In this document: piece after piece, positions 18,652 to 25,992 of the stretch
Layout of the letters: every line of letters starts with the position of its first letter
How positions within the stretch are numbered: position 1 is the stretch's first letter
Source of the DNA: Butyribacter intestini
GTDB taxonomy: Bacteria > Bacillota > Clostridia > Lachnospirales > Lachnospiraceae
DNA length: 64,000 bases
Assembly (NCBI GenBank): GCA_001414325.1
Contig: LLKB01000005.1
Span: forward strand, 1,301,033-1,365,032
Direction: 5' to 3'
The notes under the pieces: generated by a model
Seen by the model: only the letters and a program-made list of their open reading frames with translations
What the model was told of the DNA's origin: nothing
Database searches by the model: none
Translations under genes and position numbers: made by a program

Positions 18652-18795
18652 CTACTTTTTAAGTAGGGCTTTTACTTTTTCCTTTGCCTCTTGCAAGTCT
18701 TTGCTTTCTTCCAAGATTGCTAAGATTTTTCTTGTTTGATTTTCCTCTGCTGTATCTTTTAACAATTCCGCTAAGTTCATTTCTTCGTTCTCCAT
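18652..18795 (-). CDS. Small acidic helical protein, first gene of cassette B
   Basis: A 47-residue frame starting at the ATG at 18795, six bases after GGAG. The sequence is MENEEMNLAELLKDTAEENQ and then a lysine-rich helix. It is the first gene after a consensus promoter and has a counterpart (45 residues) at the same place in cassette A. No family recognised; it could be an antitoxin-like or leader peptide. Confidence 0.5.
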   Translation of the reverse strand: MENEEMNLAELLKDTAEENQTRKILAILEESKDLQEAKEKVKALLKK

Positions 18796-18833
18796 TTCTC
18801 TCTCCTTTCCTGCCATTCCCTTGCTACAATTAT

Positions 18834-18862
18834 ATAATACCATACGGTGTCCCCTATGTCAA
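18834..18862 (-). promoter_or_regulatory. Sigma-A promoter of cassette B
   Basis: Minus strand TTGACA, 17-base spacer, TATTAT. The spacer and the following ATAATTGTAGCAAGG leader closely match the promoter of cassette A. Confidence 0.75.
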
Positions 18863-18892
18863 TACTTTTTTAAAATTTATTTTATTTTTTTA

Positions 18893-18918
18893 AAAAAGAC
18901 GGTCTTTCGACCGCCTTT
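18893..18918 (-). terminator. Intrinsic terminator after the HicB-like gene
   Basis: GGCGGTC-GAAA-GACCGTC stem followed by a T run on the minus strand, directly downstream of the gene ending at 18929. A near-identical hairpin lies at 19771-19797. Confidence 0.8.
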
Positions 18919-18928
18919 TATAATATTT

Positions 18929-19222
18929 TTATGATACTATCTCAGCATCAACTAAAGATAAAATGCTTACCCCATCTTGAAAAAATTTACCTTTGGATAT
19001 GTCTATATCCGTCATTTTAGATGGCTGTATTACTTTCTTTCCTGCTTCTTGTGCTTCGCTGTTGCTCAGTACAATAGCATCTCTTGCCATTGTAATTGCA
19101 TCTGCCATACTTCCCTTTGTTTTACCTTCCTCATTTGACTCTGTCAGAATACCCAAATCCGGTACTTCAATCAAAATATTTGTACCGACATCTGTAAAAA
19201 TAACCGGATATGCAACTTTCAT
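18929..19222 (-). CDS. HicB-like antitoxin-type protein
   Basis: A 97-residue protein with the HicB beginning (MKVAYPVIFTDVGTNILIEVPDLG...) and the helical AITMARDAIVLSNSEAQEAGK segment. HicB proteins have a partly degraded RNase-H fold and usually neutralise HicA mRNA interferases. No HicA lies next to it, so it may be a lone regulator. It is the last gene of cassette A, ending just before a terminator. GAGG lies upstream of the ATG. Confidence 0.7.
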   Translation of the reverse strand: MKVAYPVIFTDVGTNILIEVPDLGILTESNEEGKTKGSMADAITMARDAIVLSNSEAQEAGKKVIQPSKMTDIDISKGKFFQDGVSILSLVDAEIVS

Positions 19223-19240
19223 AAAATCTACCTCAAATAT

Positions 19241-19426
19241 TTATTTCTGTTCGTCTATAAACTCACGCATCATTTTGGAAATCTGTGCCGCCTGACTCAC
19301 TCCTGCTTTTTCACAGGCTTCCTTAAATTCATCGGCTAACTCTCTTTTTAACTTAAATCCTTTTGTCATATATCCGGCTTTCTTCTGCCATTTTTCAGTT
19401 GCCTTTGTCTGTGCTGTTGGCATCAT
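19241..19426 (-). CDS. Ribbon-helix-helix-like small protein (cassette copy A)
   Basis: A 61-residue paralogue of the protein at 18365..18550; the C-terminal 25 residues (FKEACEKAGVSQAAQISKMM onward) are identical. It differs mainly in the linker (YMTKGFKLKRELAD). A GAGGTGAT site is shared. The second ATG, three bases later, has better spacing. Likely DNA-binding; target unknown. Confidence 0.65.
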   Translation of the reverse strand: MMPTAQTKATEKWQKKAGYMTKGFKLKRELADEFKEACEKAGVSQAAQISKMMREFIDEQK

Positions 19427-19534
19427 ATCACCTCTTTACTTTTTTTTATTTTCCTGCTATTATTTTTATACCAAGGACAGATAGCAGGAAATTGTAGGTC
19501 TGCCCTCGGTTTGGATGGTTAATGCTTGAAGATT

Positions 19535-19672
19535 TTATTTACGAATTTCTTCAAGCATTTTTGTTATGTGATTTACTGTTGCCTGTTCATTATTTGCTTT
19601 TGCTACTTCTCTAATTGATACCAATATTGCTATCAAATCTGCTTTTGTCATTTCTTCAATCTCCGTTTCCAT
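19535..19672 (-). CDS. Small helical protein, first gene of cassette A
   Basis: A 45-residue frame, METEIEEMTKADLIAILVSI then REVAKANNEQATVNHITKML, from an ATG with AAAGGAG upstream. It holds the same position as the 47-residue frame in cassette B but the protein sequence has diverged. No family recognised. Confidence 0.5.
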   Translation of the reverse strand: METEIEEMTKADLIAILVSIREVAKANNEQATVNHITKMLEEIRK

Positions 19673-19710
19673 TTCTATCTCCTTTCCTGCCATTCCCTTG
19701 CTACAATTAT

Positions 19711-19739
19711 ATCATACTATAAGGTTACCCTTATGTCAA
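19711..19739 (-). promoter_or_regulatory. Sigma-A promoter of cassette A with palindromic spacer
   Basis: Minus strand TTGACA, 17-base spacer, TATGAT. The spacer contains AAGGGTAACCTT, a near-perfect dyad that could be an operator. Confidence 0.75.
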
Positions 19740-19770
19740 TAGTTTTTTGAAATTTATTTTATTTTTTTCA

Positions 19771-19797
19771 AAAAAAGACGGTCTTTCGACCGCCTTT
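19771..19797 (-). terminator. Intrinsic terminator after the gene at 19822
   Basis: Same stem (GGCGGTC-GAAA-GACCGTC) and T run as at 18893-18918; it separates the upstream early operon from cassette A. Confidence 0.8.
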
Positions 19798-19821
19798 CCT
19801 TAATTTTTAAGTATTTTAAAT

Positions 19822-20097
19822 TTACCCTTTGTCATAAGCTCCCACTGTTTCTTTTATACTCTTAATACAATTCTGTATTGTATCATACACAGCTTTTGAT
19901 ATTCTTCTTTCTCCTGGACTTTCATTATCGTTTGGTGCTTCCTGCAAAGCATAATCGTTTAAATGTTTTATCAATTTATTCACATCACAAGCCGTTGGTT
20001 CTGCGTCTATTATTTCACAAAATCTTCTGAACTCATCTTCTGATAAGCAATATTCACTTGCTCTATCTTTTAAATTTTCATCACTAATCAATCTCAT
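19822..20097 (-). CDS. Uncharacterised phage protein
   Basis: About 91 residues from the ATG at 20097, which has GGAGG ten bases upstream; a GTG three codons earlier sits too close to that site. It is acidic and helical (CLSEDEFRRFCEIIDAEP). No family recognised. It is the last gene of the early leftward operon before the terminator. Confidence 0.55.
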   Translation of the reverse strand: MRLISDENLKDRASEYCLSEDEFRRFCEIIDAEPTACDVNKLIKHLNDYALQEAPNDNESPGERRISKAVYDTIQNCIKSIKETVGAYDKG

Positions 20098-20119
20098 CTC
20101 CGGCACTCCTCCCTTATCT

Positions 20120-20617
20120 TCACTTTGTCACAACATATTCCATTATCCTCGGCATTTTCTCTCTAAAAGCCGTTCTGATAACCATAATTGCCTGTTTAAT
20201 GCCGTCACAAAAGCGGTCATTATATTCCGCATCAAAGTACGGTGCAACCTCTTCCACATATTCATCAAAGTTTGCATAAGAGTATTCCTGTTCATCCTCA
20301 AGTTGTTTTATCAAATCGACAATTCCACCGATTAAGCAATTAAAACAACTATCATATAAACCACACTTTTCTTCCTGCTCATCGCAAAACGCTTCTTTTG
20401 ACTCCTTTATATCGTCCAGTCTGCCTAACAGCTTACACTCAAAGCTCTTTATGTGCTCCCGCCGTTCTGCCTCCTGCCTTTTTGCTTCTGCCTCAATCAA
20501 CTGTATAATTTCTCTCTGTCCCTGCACTGCTGCACAATCTTTCTGGTCTGGGTGCTGCTTTAAAAATGTATCAATCCTGTTTTCAAAAACTTTTATAAGT
20601 ATTTTTTCATCAATCAC
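20120..20617 (-). CDS. Uncharacterised phage protein with coiled coil
   Basis: 165 residues from a GTG with AAGGAGG upstream. A charged helix (IIQLIEAEAKRQEAERREHI) is followed by six cysteines in the middle and an acidic region around YANFDEYVEEVAPYFDAEYN. No known family seen. Its start overlaps the upstream gene's stop by ATGA-type coupling, placing it in the early operon. Confidence 0.6.
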   Translation of the reverse strand: MIDEKILIKVFENRIDTFLKQHPDQKDCAAVQGQREIIQLIEAEAKRQEAERREHIKSFECKLLGRLDDIKESKEAFCDEQEEKCGLYDSCFNCLIGGIVDLIKQLEDEQEYSYANFDEYVEEVAPYFDAEYNDRFCDGIKQAIMVIRTAFREKMPRIMEYVVTK

Positions 20618-20955
20618 TCTTCTGTTCCCTCCTTAACTCTCACTATGATTCTGTTTTTTGGGAATGTATGTGTACACTTGACATACTTGTTTTTATTTGC
20701 GTCCAAATCAGCTTCGTCAATGCTTATAAACTTTCCCTGTGCATCTGCAAATACTATATGTGGCTGCTGTATCAAATCAATAACCACGCTTTCAAGATAG
20801 TTTAATTTCAACGCAACCCTATTCTTCTCAACTACCGCATCACCCTTTTCTTCACGAAGTCTTGTTTCCACTGCCTTAAGCTGTTCTATCCTGCTTTCCA
20901 AATCCTGCACATATCTAAATCTTTTTACCATCTTTATCAACAATTTATTCAACAT
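20614..20955 (-). CDS. Uncharacterised phage protein with N-terminal coiled coil
   Basis: About 113 residues from the ATG at 20955 (GGAGG eight bases upstream). Residues 10 to 45 form a coiled coil (RYVQDLESRIEQLKAVETRL); the rest is probably beta-rich with KCTHTFPKNRIIVRVK. No family recognised. Part of the early operon. Confidence 0.6.
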   Translation of the reverse strand: MLNKLLIKMVKRFRYVQDLESRIEQLKAVETRLREEKGDAVVEKNRVALKLNYLESVVIDLIQQPHIVFADAQGKFISIDEADLDANKNKYVKCTHTFPKNRIIVRVKEGTEE

Positions 20956-20972
20956 ATCCACATCCTCCTGTT

Positions 20973-21272
20973 TTAACTTATTTTTGCTCTTTCTTCCCTG
21001 TCTTTTTCTGCCTGTAAAAAAATCATATATTGTCCATATGTAAGTCCCATCTGCTTTGCTTTATCATTAAATGTGGCAATTTCTCCCATATGTACTTCTT
21101 TCTTTTCCTTGACTTTGCTTACTTTTTTCTGCCTTTTTCTTTTCTTGTACATTTCCGCATGTCTTTTTCTGCGTTCATTCTCTCGGCACTCTACAGTGCA
21201 ATAAACTTGATTCTTTGCACTTACAGTAAATGTTTTGCCACATCCTATACATTTTTTCTCTAGCTGACCCAT
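20973..21272 (-). CDS. Zinc-ribbon small phage protein
   Basis: About 99 residues from the ATG at 21272, chosen because AAAGGAG lies six bases upstream; the longer frame overlaps the upstream gene without a site. The N-terminus holds CIGCGKTF...CTVECRENERR, a treble-clef zinc finger like those in small phage or YacG-like proteins. A very basic stretch (KKRKRQKKVSKVKEKK) follows. It likely binds nucleic acid. Confidence 0.6.
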   Translation of the reverse strand: MGQLEKKCIGCGKTFTVSAKNQVYCTVECRENERRKRHAEMYKKRKRQKKVSKVKEKKEVHMGEIATFNDKAKQMGLTYGQYMIFLQAEKDREERAKIS

Positions 21273-21381
21273 ATCTGCTCCTTTCCGGGAGCTGCACCAC
21301 ACTCCCAGCATTTTATTTGTGATAGTTAATTTTCCTATAGCTATTTTTTTGCTATGTAAAGGTGCATTTAAATTTTTTATC

Positions 21382-21398
21382 TTGTCGAATCCCGACAA
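21382..21398. promoter_or_regulatory. Copy 1 (degenerate) of the dispersed TTGTCGG..CCGACAA palindrome
   Basis: TTGTCGAATCCCGACAA lies just after the replication-type gene ends. Its TTGTCG/CGACAA arms match the perfect palindromes at 31329 and 35348 and the copy at 29818. Confidence 0.55.
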
Positions 21399-21399
21399 A

Positions 21400-22203
21400 T
21401 CAACCACGATTTAATAATCGCTGTTCAAGTTCGCTCATATCTGAGGAACTTATATCTCTCTGGTTAAATGAATTAAACTGATTTTTCTTTTTAGTTGAAT
21501 ATCCTGACTTTGTATTGCCTAACGGCTTTTGGTCTGCCCTCTCTGTCTTATTCCAATAATCAGCAGTGCTTTTCCAGTTTATTCTCCTGCCATACTTGTC
21601 TTTCCAATCAATACGGTCATAATATTCATAAAACTTTTCAGGATTGATTTTAAGATTGTTTAAAGCAACATAATCTTTTACCTCCTGAAGCGTTGGCACT
21701 ATAGATAGAGTGTTAGTATATTTACTATTACTTTTACTATGTTTTAAAATGTCTGCATTTTCGTCCAAAATGTCTACATTTTCATCCAAAATGATTACAT
21801 TATCTGATAAAAGGGCGACTTTAACTAAGAGGTATGCTCTCTTCATTTTTACAGCTTTTCTTCTTTTGGTTGCAAAAAGAAAATTTTCCTGAATTTCCTC
21901 GGAAGTTAAAATTCTATTTTGCTCAAGCTGTTCCAATGAAAAGACACCCCACCTTGCACAGCAGTTCACTATTTCATTTATGCGATTGACCGCCCTGTCA
22001 CCCCCGCCAAACATTCGTGACGAAAGTGACAACGCTTTCTCTCGCTGCCATTCACAATAATAACCATGTACTCCGTATATCTCCTGAAGTAACGCATATA
22101 TGACGGCGTGTGCCTTTAACCCACACTCTGCTGTTACAAGTTCAATGTTTTTATCAGCCGCACATTTTACCGGAAAGTAATCAATACCCTCTTTTCGGTT
22201 CAT
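21400..22203 (-). CDS. Phage replication initiator / replisome organiser-like protein (DUF4373 N-terminus)
   Basis: 267 residues with AGGAGG upstream of the ATG. The N-terminus (KEGIDYFPVKCAADKNIELV, then GLKAHAVIYALLQEIYG) is the Lin1244/Lin1753-like (DUF4373) winged-helix domain found in phage replication proteins. The linker has repeated DEN-type peptides (ILDENVDILDENADIL). The C-terminus YYDRIDWKDKYGRRINWKST is common in DnaD-like phage initiators. It probably loads the host helicase at the phage origin. Confidence 0.78.
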   Translation of the reverse strand: MNRKEGIDYFPVKCAADKNIELVTAECGLKAHAVIYALLQEIYGVHGYYCEWQREKALSLSSRMFGGGDRAVNRINEIVNCCARWGVFSLEQLEQNRILTSEEIQENFLFATKRRKAVKMKRAYLLVKVALLSDNVIILDENVDILDENADILKHSKSNSKYTNTLSIVPTLQEVKDYVALNNLKINPEKFYEYYDRIDWKDKYGRRINWKSTADYWNKTERADQKPLGNTKSGYSTKKKNQFNSFNQRDISSSDMSELEQRLLNRG

Positions 22204-22441
22204 GGTGCGTCCTCCTAAGTCTAATTAAACAGGTTTATTTTACAAAGGCAAGGAAGACATCCGACCAACTGACACCGTCCGAATAGCCGGCACCTTCCCT
22301 TAATTACGGCACATATACTCCCCCCTGATTTCTCAGTTAAAAGCATACACACCAAAAACAAAAAATATATTATTTAACCCATATATTTTCCCCGAATAGT
22401 TGAAGTAAAATATACAAGCTAATTACAAAAAATAATAAATA
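22204..22441. other. Intergenic stretch before the replication gene
   Basis: No open frame of note. It contains ACCGTCCGAATAGCCGGC-type GC patches within AT-rich DNA and a CCCCCC-adjacent ATATATT region; an origin or promoter is possible, but no repeats typical of an origin were recognised. Confidence 0.3.
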
Positions 22442-22921
22442 TCATGAGGTCCATTTACCTCTATGATGTTTCTCAACTGCCCTGTATTTTCTTGGCAGTT
22501 CTGAATAAAAATTTTCTTCCTTGAGTTTGTCCAGCTTACAGAAAAACTCACTTCTTTTTCTGTAAAAAGTAGCCTGACTACAATGCACATTCTCCTTTTT
22601 ACAGAGCTGTTGAAAACTCATACCCGGAGTTGTGCAATATCTAAGTAACGCACTTGCCAGCTCTGCATCAGTCAGCCTTGCAGCTTTTTCAACTATATCC
22701 ACTTTACTGCTAAGCAAGGCAAGTCTGATAGCTACATTCTCCACCGGAGACTCATTATTATGAGCATGAGGCATCCCATCATAATTTACTCCAGAAACAC
22801 CTAAACTGCCCTCAATATCTCTTATCTGAGCTTTCCATGAATTATACTGATAACAGAAATAATTTAACTCCCGGTATTTAAACCGATTCAGCCTTTTCAA
22901 AGGCTTATCATCTCTCCTCAT
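22442..22921 (-). CDS. Phage HTH protein, possible transcription regulator
   Basis: 159 residues. The C-terminal half reads like a helix-turn-helix (PGMSFQQLCKKENVHCSQAT then FYRKRSEFFCKLD), as in phage RinA/ArpU-type late regulators or sigma-like proteins. The N-terminus is an aromatic-rich helical region (FKYRELNYFCYQYNSW). It could switch on the late operon, but that is inference from fold and position. About 240 bases without a gene separate it from the replication gene to its left. Confidence 0.5.
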   Translation of the reverse strand: MRRDDKPLKRLNRFKYRELNYFCYQYNSWKAQIRDIEGSLGVSGVNYDGMPHAHNNESPVENVAIRLALLSSKVDIVEKAARLTDAELASALLRYCTTPGMSFQQLCKKENVHCSQATFYRKRSEFFCKLDKLKEENFYSELPRKYRAVEKHHRGKWTS

Positions 22922-23102
22922 TACATCTCCCTTTATGTTCTTCTATAGTGTGATAAGGTGCTTCTGTTTTGACTGCACCACTACCACACCTGCTGCACTT
23001 TTCATTTATTCGTCTGGTGCTCCACACTTTTCTGCCACAATCATTGCAAGTTACTACAAAAAATGGATCACTGGAACGATAAAAATTATTGTCATTGTGC
23101 AA
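22908..23102 (-). CDS. Small zinc-ribbon phage protein
   Basis: About 64 residues from a TTG at 23102, chosen because AAGGAG lies six bases upstream; the longer frame overlaps the preceding gene. It contains CNDCGRKVWSTRRINEKCSRCG, a clean two-CxxC zinc ribbon. Likely a nucleic-acid-binding accessory protein of the replication operon. Confidence 0.6.
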   Translation of the reverse strand: MHNDNNFYRSSDPFFVVTCNDCGRKVWSTRRINEKCSRCGSGAVKTEAPYHTIEEHKGRCNEER

Positions 23103-23112
23103 ATCTGTCTCC

Positions 23113-23829
23113 TTATGAAATAATCGTAAATCCCGAAAGATTATCAAGCTGTTCCTCAAGATATTCCTGGATATTCTCCATAGCGTGTAATTTCCACGCT
23201 CCTCCATCAGCTTCAAACAAAGCACACTGAATACCCTCGTATTTATCCTCTTTCATACGGAATATAAAACTACTTTCAGGCTGTTCAACCTCTGTAAATG
23301 TACGATATGGCTTTAACTTAACAGGACTAGGAATAACAGCGTCTGACTTTGAAGCGACCCCTGTTTTTACTGTCGCTTTCTGTGTCACACCATCATCGCC
23401 ATAACTGGCAATCGTTCCGTTTTCCACTGTTCCTGCAAACTTCAAAAGCAACTCCTTGTCATTGTTTGATATAAATGTTGACTGAACTCCAATAAGAAAC
23501 CTCTCATGTTCAATAAACTTCCCAAAAGGAAATGACGGCAGTTCTGCATAAACAGAAGCTATATATTCACGCCCTCTGTCAAGGTCAAGGCATGAATACA
23601 AACTTACCACTGTCGGACTTTCCACATGAATAATCATTTTATCCGACATAATATCTGTACCGGATTTAATGTAATCAACAAGGCTGCGAAGCGTTGTAAG
23701 TTTAATAGCTTCTGCCTTTGGATTATGTACTAATCTCTTTAATACCTTGTCCGAATAAAACTCCCCATTAACTTCCTTTATGTGTGGCTCTGCCAGCTCA
23801 ACTGCATATGCTAATGCTTCTTTCTCCAT
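23113..23829 (-). CDS. DUF2303-like phage protein
   Basis: 238 residues with AGGAGG before the ATG. The stretch VKLKPYRTFTEVEQPESSFI matches what I recall of DUF2303 proteins in prophage replication regions, together with the N-terminal TLRSLVDYIKSG. Biochemical role is unknown. It follows the replication terminator-type gene in the same operon. Confidence 0.6.
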   Translation of the reverse strand: MEKEALAYAVELAEPHIKEVNGEFYSDKVLKRLVHNPKAEAIKLTTLRSLVDYIKSGTDIMSDKMIIHVESPTVVSLYSCLDLDRGREYIASVYAELPSFPFGKFIEHERFLIGVQSTFISNNDKELLLKFAGTVENGTIASYGDDGVTQKATVKTGVASKSDAVIPSPVKLKPYRTFTEVEQPESSFIFRMKEDKYEGIQCALFEADGGAWKLHAMENIQEYLEEQLDNLSGFTIIS

Positions 23830-23846
23830 CTTTATATCCTCCTAAT

Positions 23847-24269
23847 TTATGCCTGTTTAACATTGTTTCTAAAATCAATTACGCTCTTATCTTCTTTAAT
23901 TTCTCCCGTCTCCGTATCTACAATCTGACCGTCAATCTCAATCTCGTTTTTCTCAACATCATCAAATGACATCTGCCCTTTTATACCCGGACCATACTCC
24001 TGTGCATAAACTTTGCCTGTTGTCAAATCTTTTTGAGTACAGAATTTTGTGCTAACAGGTTTTACAGATGCCAGCTTTGTATCTACTGAAATATCGCAAG
24101 TGCAATCTGTCCTATCCTCATTCTGCTCAAACGAAAGAGTAAGATTTATTTTTCTCTTATTCTTCCATGGAGTATTTGGATCCTGCATATTCTTCATAAC
24201 CTGCTCAAAAGCCTGATTGACTTTCTCCTGCAAAGCTCCACCAGCCAAATCATGTAAACTAATATCCAT
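23847..24269 (-). CDS. Phage protein of the so-called replication terminator family
   Basis: 140 residues: MDISLHDLAGGALQEKVNQA, then DPNTPWKNKRKINLTLSF and a C-terminal acidic IDGQIVDTETGEIKEDK. Proteins beginning with xLxxLAGGAL and carrying a PNTxxxKKRKI motif are labelled replication terminator protein in Firmicute prophages, though evidence for the role is slight. It lies directly before the DUF2303-like gene. Confidence 0.6.
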   Translation of the reverse strand: MDISLHDLAGGALQEKVNQAFEQVMKNMQDPNTPWKNKRKINLTLSFEQNEDRTDCTCDISVDTKLASVKPVSTKFCTQKDLTTGKVYAQEYGPGIKGQMSFDDVEKNEIEIDGQIVDTETGEIKEDKSVIDFRNNVKQA

Positions 24270-24297
24270 AAAATCGTCATCCTTTCTTTTGCCTTTT

Positions 24298-24462
24298 TTA
24301 CATCTGCAAAATAGCAGCTATCTGAGCAATCTTCACATCATTACTGCCATCATCCGCTATAACCTTTGCTACGGCCTCGACAAGATACTCCTTGCAAAGC
24401 AAATCATTAAGCTGTTTTGTCTCAACCTTAACCATTTTCTTCATTTTCTTTCTTCTGCTCAC
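24298..24462 (-). CDS. Small uncharacterised phage protein
   Basis: About 54 residues if the GTG at 24462 is used, which has AAAGGAG nine or ten bases upstream; an ATG three codons earlier is too close to that site. The N-terminus is very basic (SRRKKMKKMVK) and the rest helical. No family recognised. Confidence 0.45.
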   Translation of the reverse strand: MSRRKKMKKMVKVETKQLNDLLCKEYLVEAVAKVIADDGSNDVKIAQIAAILQM

Positions 24463-24514
24463 TGTCCTCATGCTCCTTTCCATAAGCCCGTCATGCCGAT
24501 AGCACAGCAAATTA

Positions 24515-24709
24515 TTAATTCTGTGAAACCGCTTCGTCCTCTGTATGTACCCTTGTATATCCAAGCTGTCCCATGTAGCTGTCAGCAAATCTTGTAAAGC
24601 ACTGATTTCTTATATGCTGCTTCTGCTCCTCAGACAAATCATTAAAGTTTACATAACCGCCGTCTTTAGTCGGCACGAGGATTTTATGCGTTATCTTCTT
24701 TTTTGCCAT
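24515..24709 (-). CDS. Small uncharacterised phage protein
   Basis: 64 residues, MAKKKITHKILVPTKDGGYV then NFNDLSEEQKQHIRNQCFTR. It has AAAAGGAG upstream of the ATG. It resembles short prophage proteins of unknown function seen in early operons. Confidence 0.55.
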   Translation of the reverse strand: MAKKKITHKILVPTKDGGYVNFNDLSEEQKQHIRNQCFTRFADSYMGQLGYTRVHTEDEAVSQN

Positions 24710-24830
24710 AATTCTCTCCTTTTCTGCTTTTGTTTTATTTTATGCTCAAGTCTTGACCACTGTTCAGTATGCACTTACCAATATTGGCGTTCCTATTTTT
24801 GTAGGTGTGCTTAGTTCATTGATAACAACA

Positions 24831-24953
24831 TTACTTCTTTCTCTTTTTTAAGCTTGTCAAAATGTCGTCTGCAATATCCTCAACATCCGACCAGTGCAAT
24901 ATCACAAAGGATATTGCAGATGCAATTACCGCACTGATAACAATCTGTGCCAT
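24831..24953 (-). CDS. Small single-span membrane protein
   Basis: A 40-residue frame from the ATG at 24953, with AGGAGGTGAG upstream. Residues 2 to 19 are hydrophobic (AQIVISAVIASAISFVIL) followed by an acidic then lysine-rich tail. No family recognised; short phage membrane peptides can be toxins or modulators. Confidence 0.5.
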   Translation of the reverse strand: MAQIVISAVIASAISFVILHWSDVEDIADDILTSLKKRKK

Positions 24954-24970
24954 ATTGTAATTCTCACCTC

Positions 24971-25306
24971 CTACTGAAACTTGCTTCTGGCTCTTTTTTC
25001 ATAATATACATCCTCTGCAACAACATCTTTATTCTTTTCAAAGTTCTTTGCATATCTCACATCCCTTGTCCAAAAGCAAGTGTGGTCGCTTTTATCTCCA
25101 TTCATATAGCAAGTTCTTTTCTTGCAATCCTCTTTCTGTCCATTGCACAAATAACGTACAACCTTATCATCATCCAATGTGTCAAGAAGTTCCTTAGCCT
25201 CCGCAAACTTTCCATCAATAATCATCTTCTCAGCAAGTTTTTCAACCGCAGTTCTTCGGTCAAGTTCTGCCTGCAACTCTGTTATTTCTTTTACCTTTTT
25301 ATCCAT
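24971..25306 (-). CDS. Phage protein with EITELQ/DRRTAVEKLAEK N-terminal module
   Basis: About 111 residues from the ATG at 25306 (GAGGTGAG upstream). The first 50 residues (MDKKVKEITELQAELDRRTA...KELLDTLDDDK) are nearly the same as in the protein at 26319..26777. The C-terminal halves differ: here it is cysteine-rich with CNGQKEDCKKRTCYMNGD and HTC, a possible zinc-binding module. Shared head with swapped tail suggests modular exchange. Confidence 0.6.
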   Translation of the reverse strand: MDKKVKEITELQAELDRRTAVEKLAEKMIIDGKFAEAKELLDTLDDDKVVRYLCNGQKEDCKKRTCYMNGDKSDHTCFWTRDVRYAKNFEKNKDVVAEDVYYEKRARSKFQ

Positions 25307-25460
25307 CGTTCTCACCTCGCTTATCATTGTCCCAATCATCTAATATCATTAATATCAATGAATTTATTGATACACCTCTTTTTTTAGCTTTGTGTTTCAA
25401 CTGTTCATACATATCATGTGGTATTCTAAATGTAAAACGCTTTCTAACATCTTTTGTCAT
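25299..25460 (-). CDS. Ribbon-helix-helix (Arc-type) repressor
   Basis: About 53 residues from the ATG at 25460. The strand RFTFRIPHDMYEQLKHKAKK followed by GVSINSLILMILDDW is a clear Arc-type RHH. The start codon overlaps a TGTCATCTTTTTGACACC operator-like dyad, and a second copy lies in its promoter, so it is probably autoregulated. It is divergent from another RHH gene at 25591. Confidence 0.75.
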   Translation of the reverse strand: MTKDVRKRFTFRIPHDMYEQLKHKAKKRGVSINSLILMILDDWDNDKRGENDG

Positions 25461-25573
25461 CTTTTTGACACCAACTTTCTTTTTTTGATATATTATCATG
25501 TCATCTTTTTGGTGTCAAGTGTATGTTTTTTGACTTTTCCCCACTTTCAGATTATAATGATGTCAAAATGACA
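25455..25573. promoter_or_regulatory. Divergent promoters with repeated TGTCAT-type operators between two RHH genes
   Basis: Leftward: TTGACA (25513-25518), 17-base spacer, TAATAT (25490-25495). Rightward: TTGACT (25530-25535), 17, TATAAT (25553-25558). TGTCATCTTTTTG motifs begin at 25455 and 25499, and TGTCAAAATGACA occupies 25561-25573. The sites cover a start codon, a promoter core and a transcription start, as expected for Arc-type repression. Confidence 0.7.
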
Positions 25574-25590
25574 CAAAAGGAGGAAAAACT

Positions 25591-25764
25591 ATGGCTTCAC
25601 CAAATGATAAATACACCCGACCTGAAGACACACGATTTACAATGCGTATAAACACTGAACTATTAAATAAAATCAAAGCACAGGCACAAGCAAACAAACG
25701 CTCTGCTGCAAAAGAAATTGAATTCATTCTCGAACAGTGGATTTTAGATAATTCCAAAGAATAA
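25591..25764 (+). CDS. Ribbon-helix-helix (Arc-type) protein
   Basis: 57 residues, too short for most gene callers, with AAAGGAGG before the ATG. The core DTRFTMRINTELLNKIKAQA then NKRSAAKEIEFILEQW is a typical Arc/Mnt RHH. It is transcribed away from the RHH gene at 25299..25460 and its 3' end overlaps a third, convergent RHH gene. Confidence 0.7.
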   Translation: MASPNDKYTRPEDTRFTMRINTELLNKIKAQAQANKRSAAKEIEFILEQWILDNSKE

Positions 25765-25873
25765 AATTTATTAAATCTTTCATAGGATACCCCTTACTAT
25801 CCGCTTCCTGTTTAAGTTTCTCCTTTAACTCAGCAGGAACCCGGATAGTTATGTTTTTTACTTTATCCATCAT
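25724..25873 (-). CDS. Ribbon-helix-helix-like protein, convergent and overlapping
   Basis: 49 residues from an ATG with GGAGGTGAGA upstream. VKNITIRVPAELKEKLKQEA then GYPMKDLINFILWNYL is RHH-like. Its last 41 bases overlap the end of the rightward RHH gene on the other strand, so the two messages would be antisense to each other. The 5' region (GGAGGTGAGAATGATGGATA) is the same as that of the gene at 26319..26777. Confidence 0.6.
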   Translation of the reverse strand: MMDKVKNITIRVPAELKEKLKQEADSKGYPMKDLINFILWNYLKSTVRE

Positions 25874-25992
25874 TCTCACCTCCTTGTCGGAATCCAATAT
25901 TATCTACATACCTATTGATTTTCTTATTCTATGTTCCTATAATATATATAAGTTGTTGCAGCAACTAATACTAAATAAGGAGGCTTACTATT

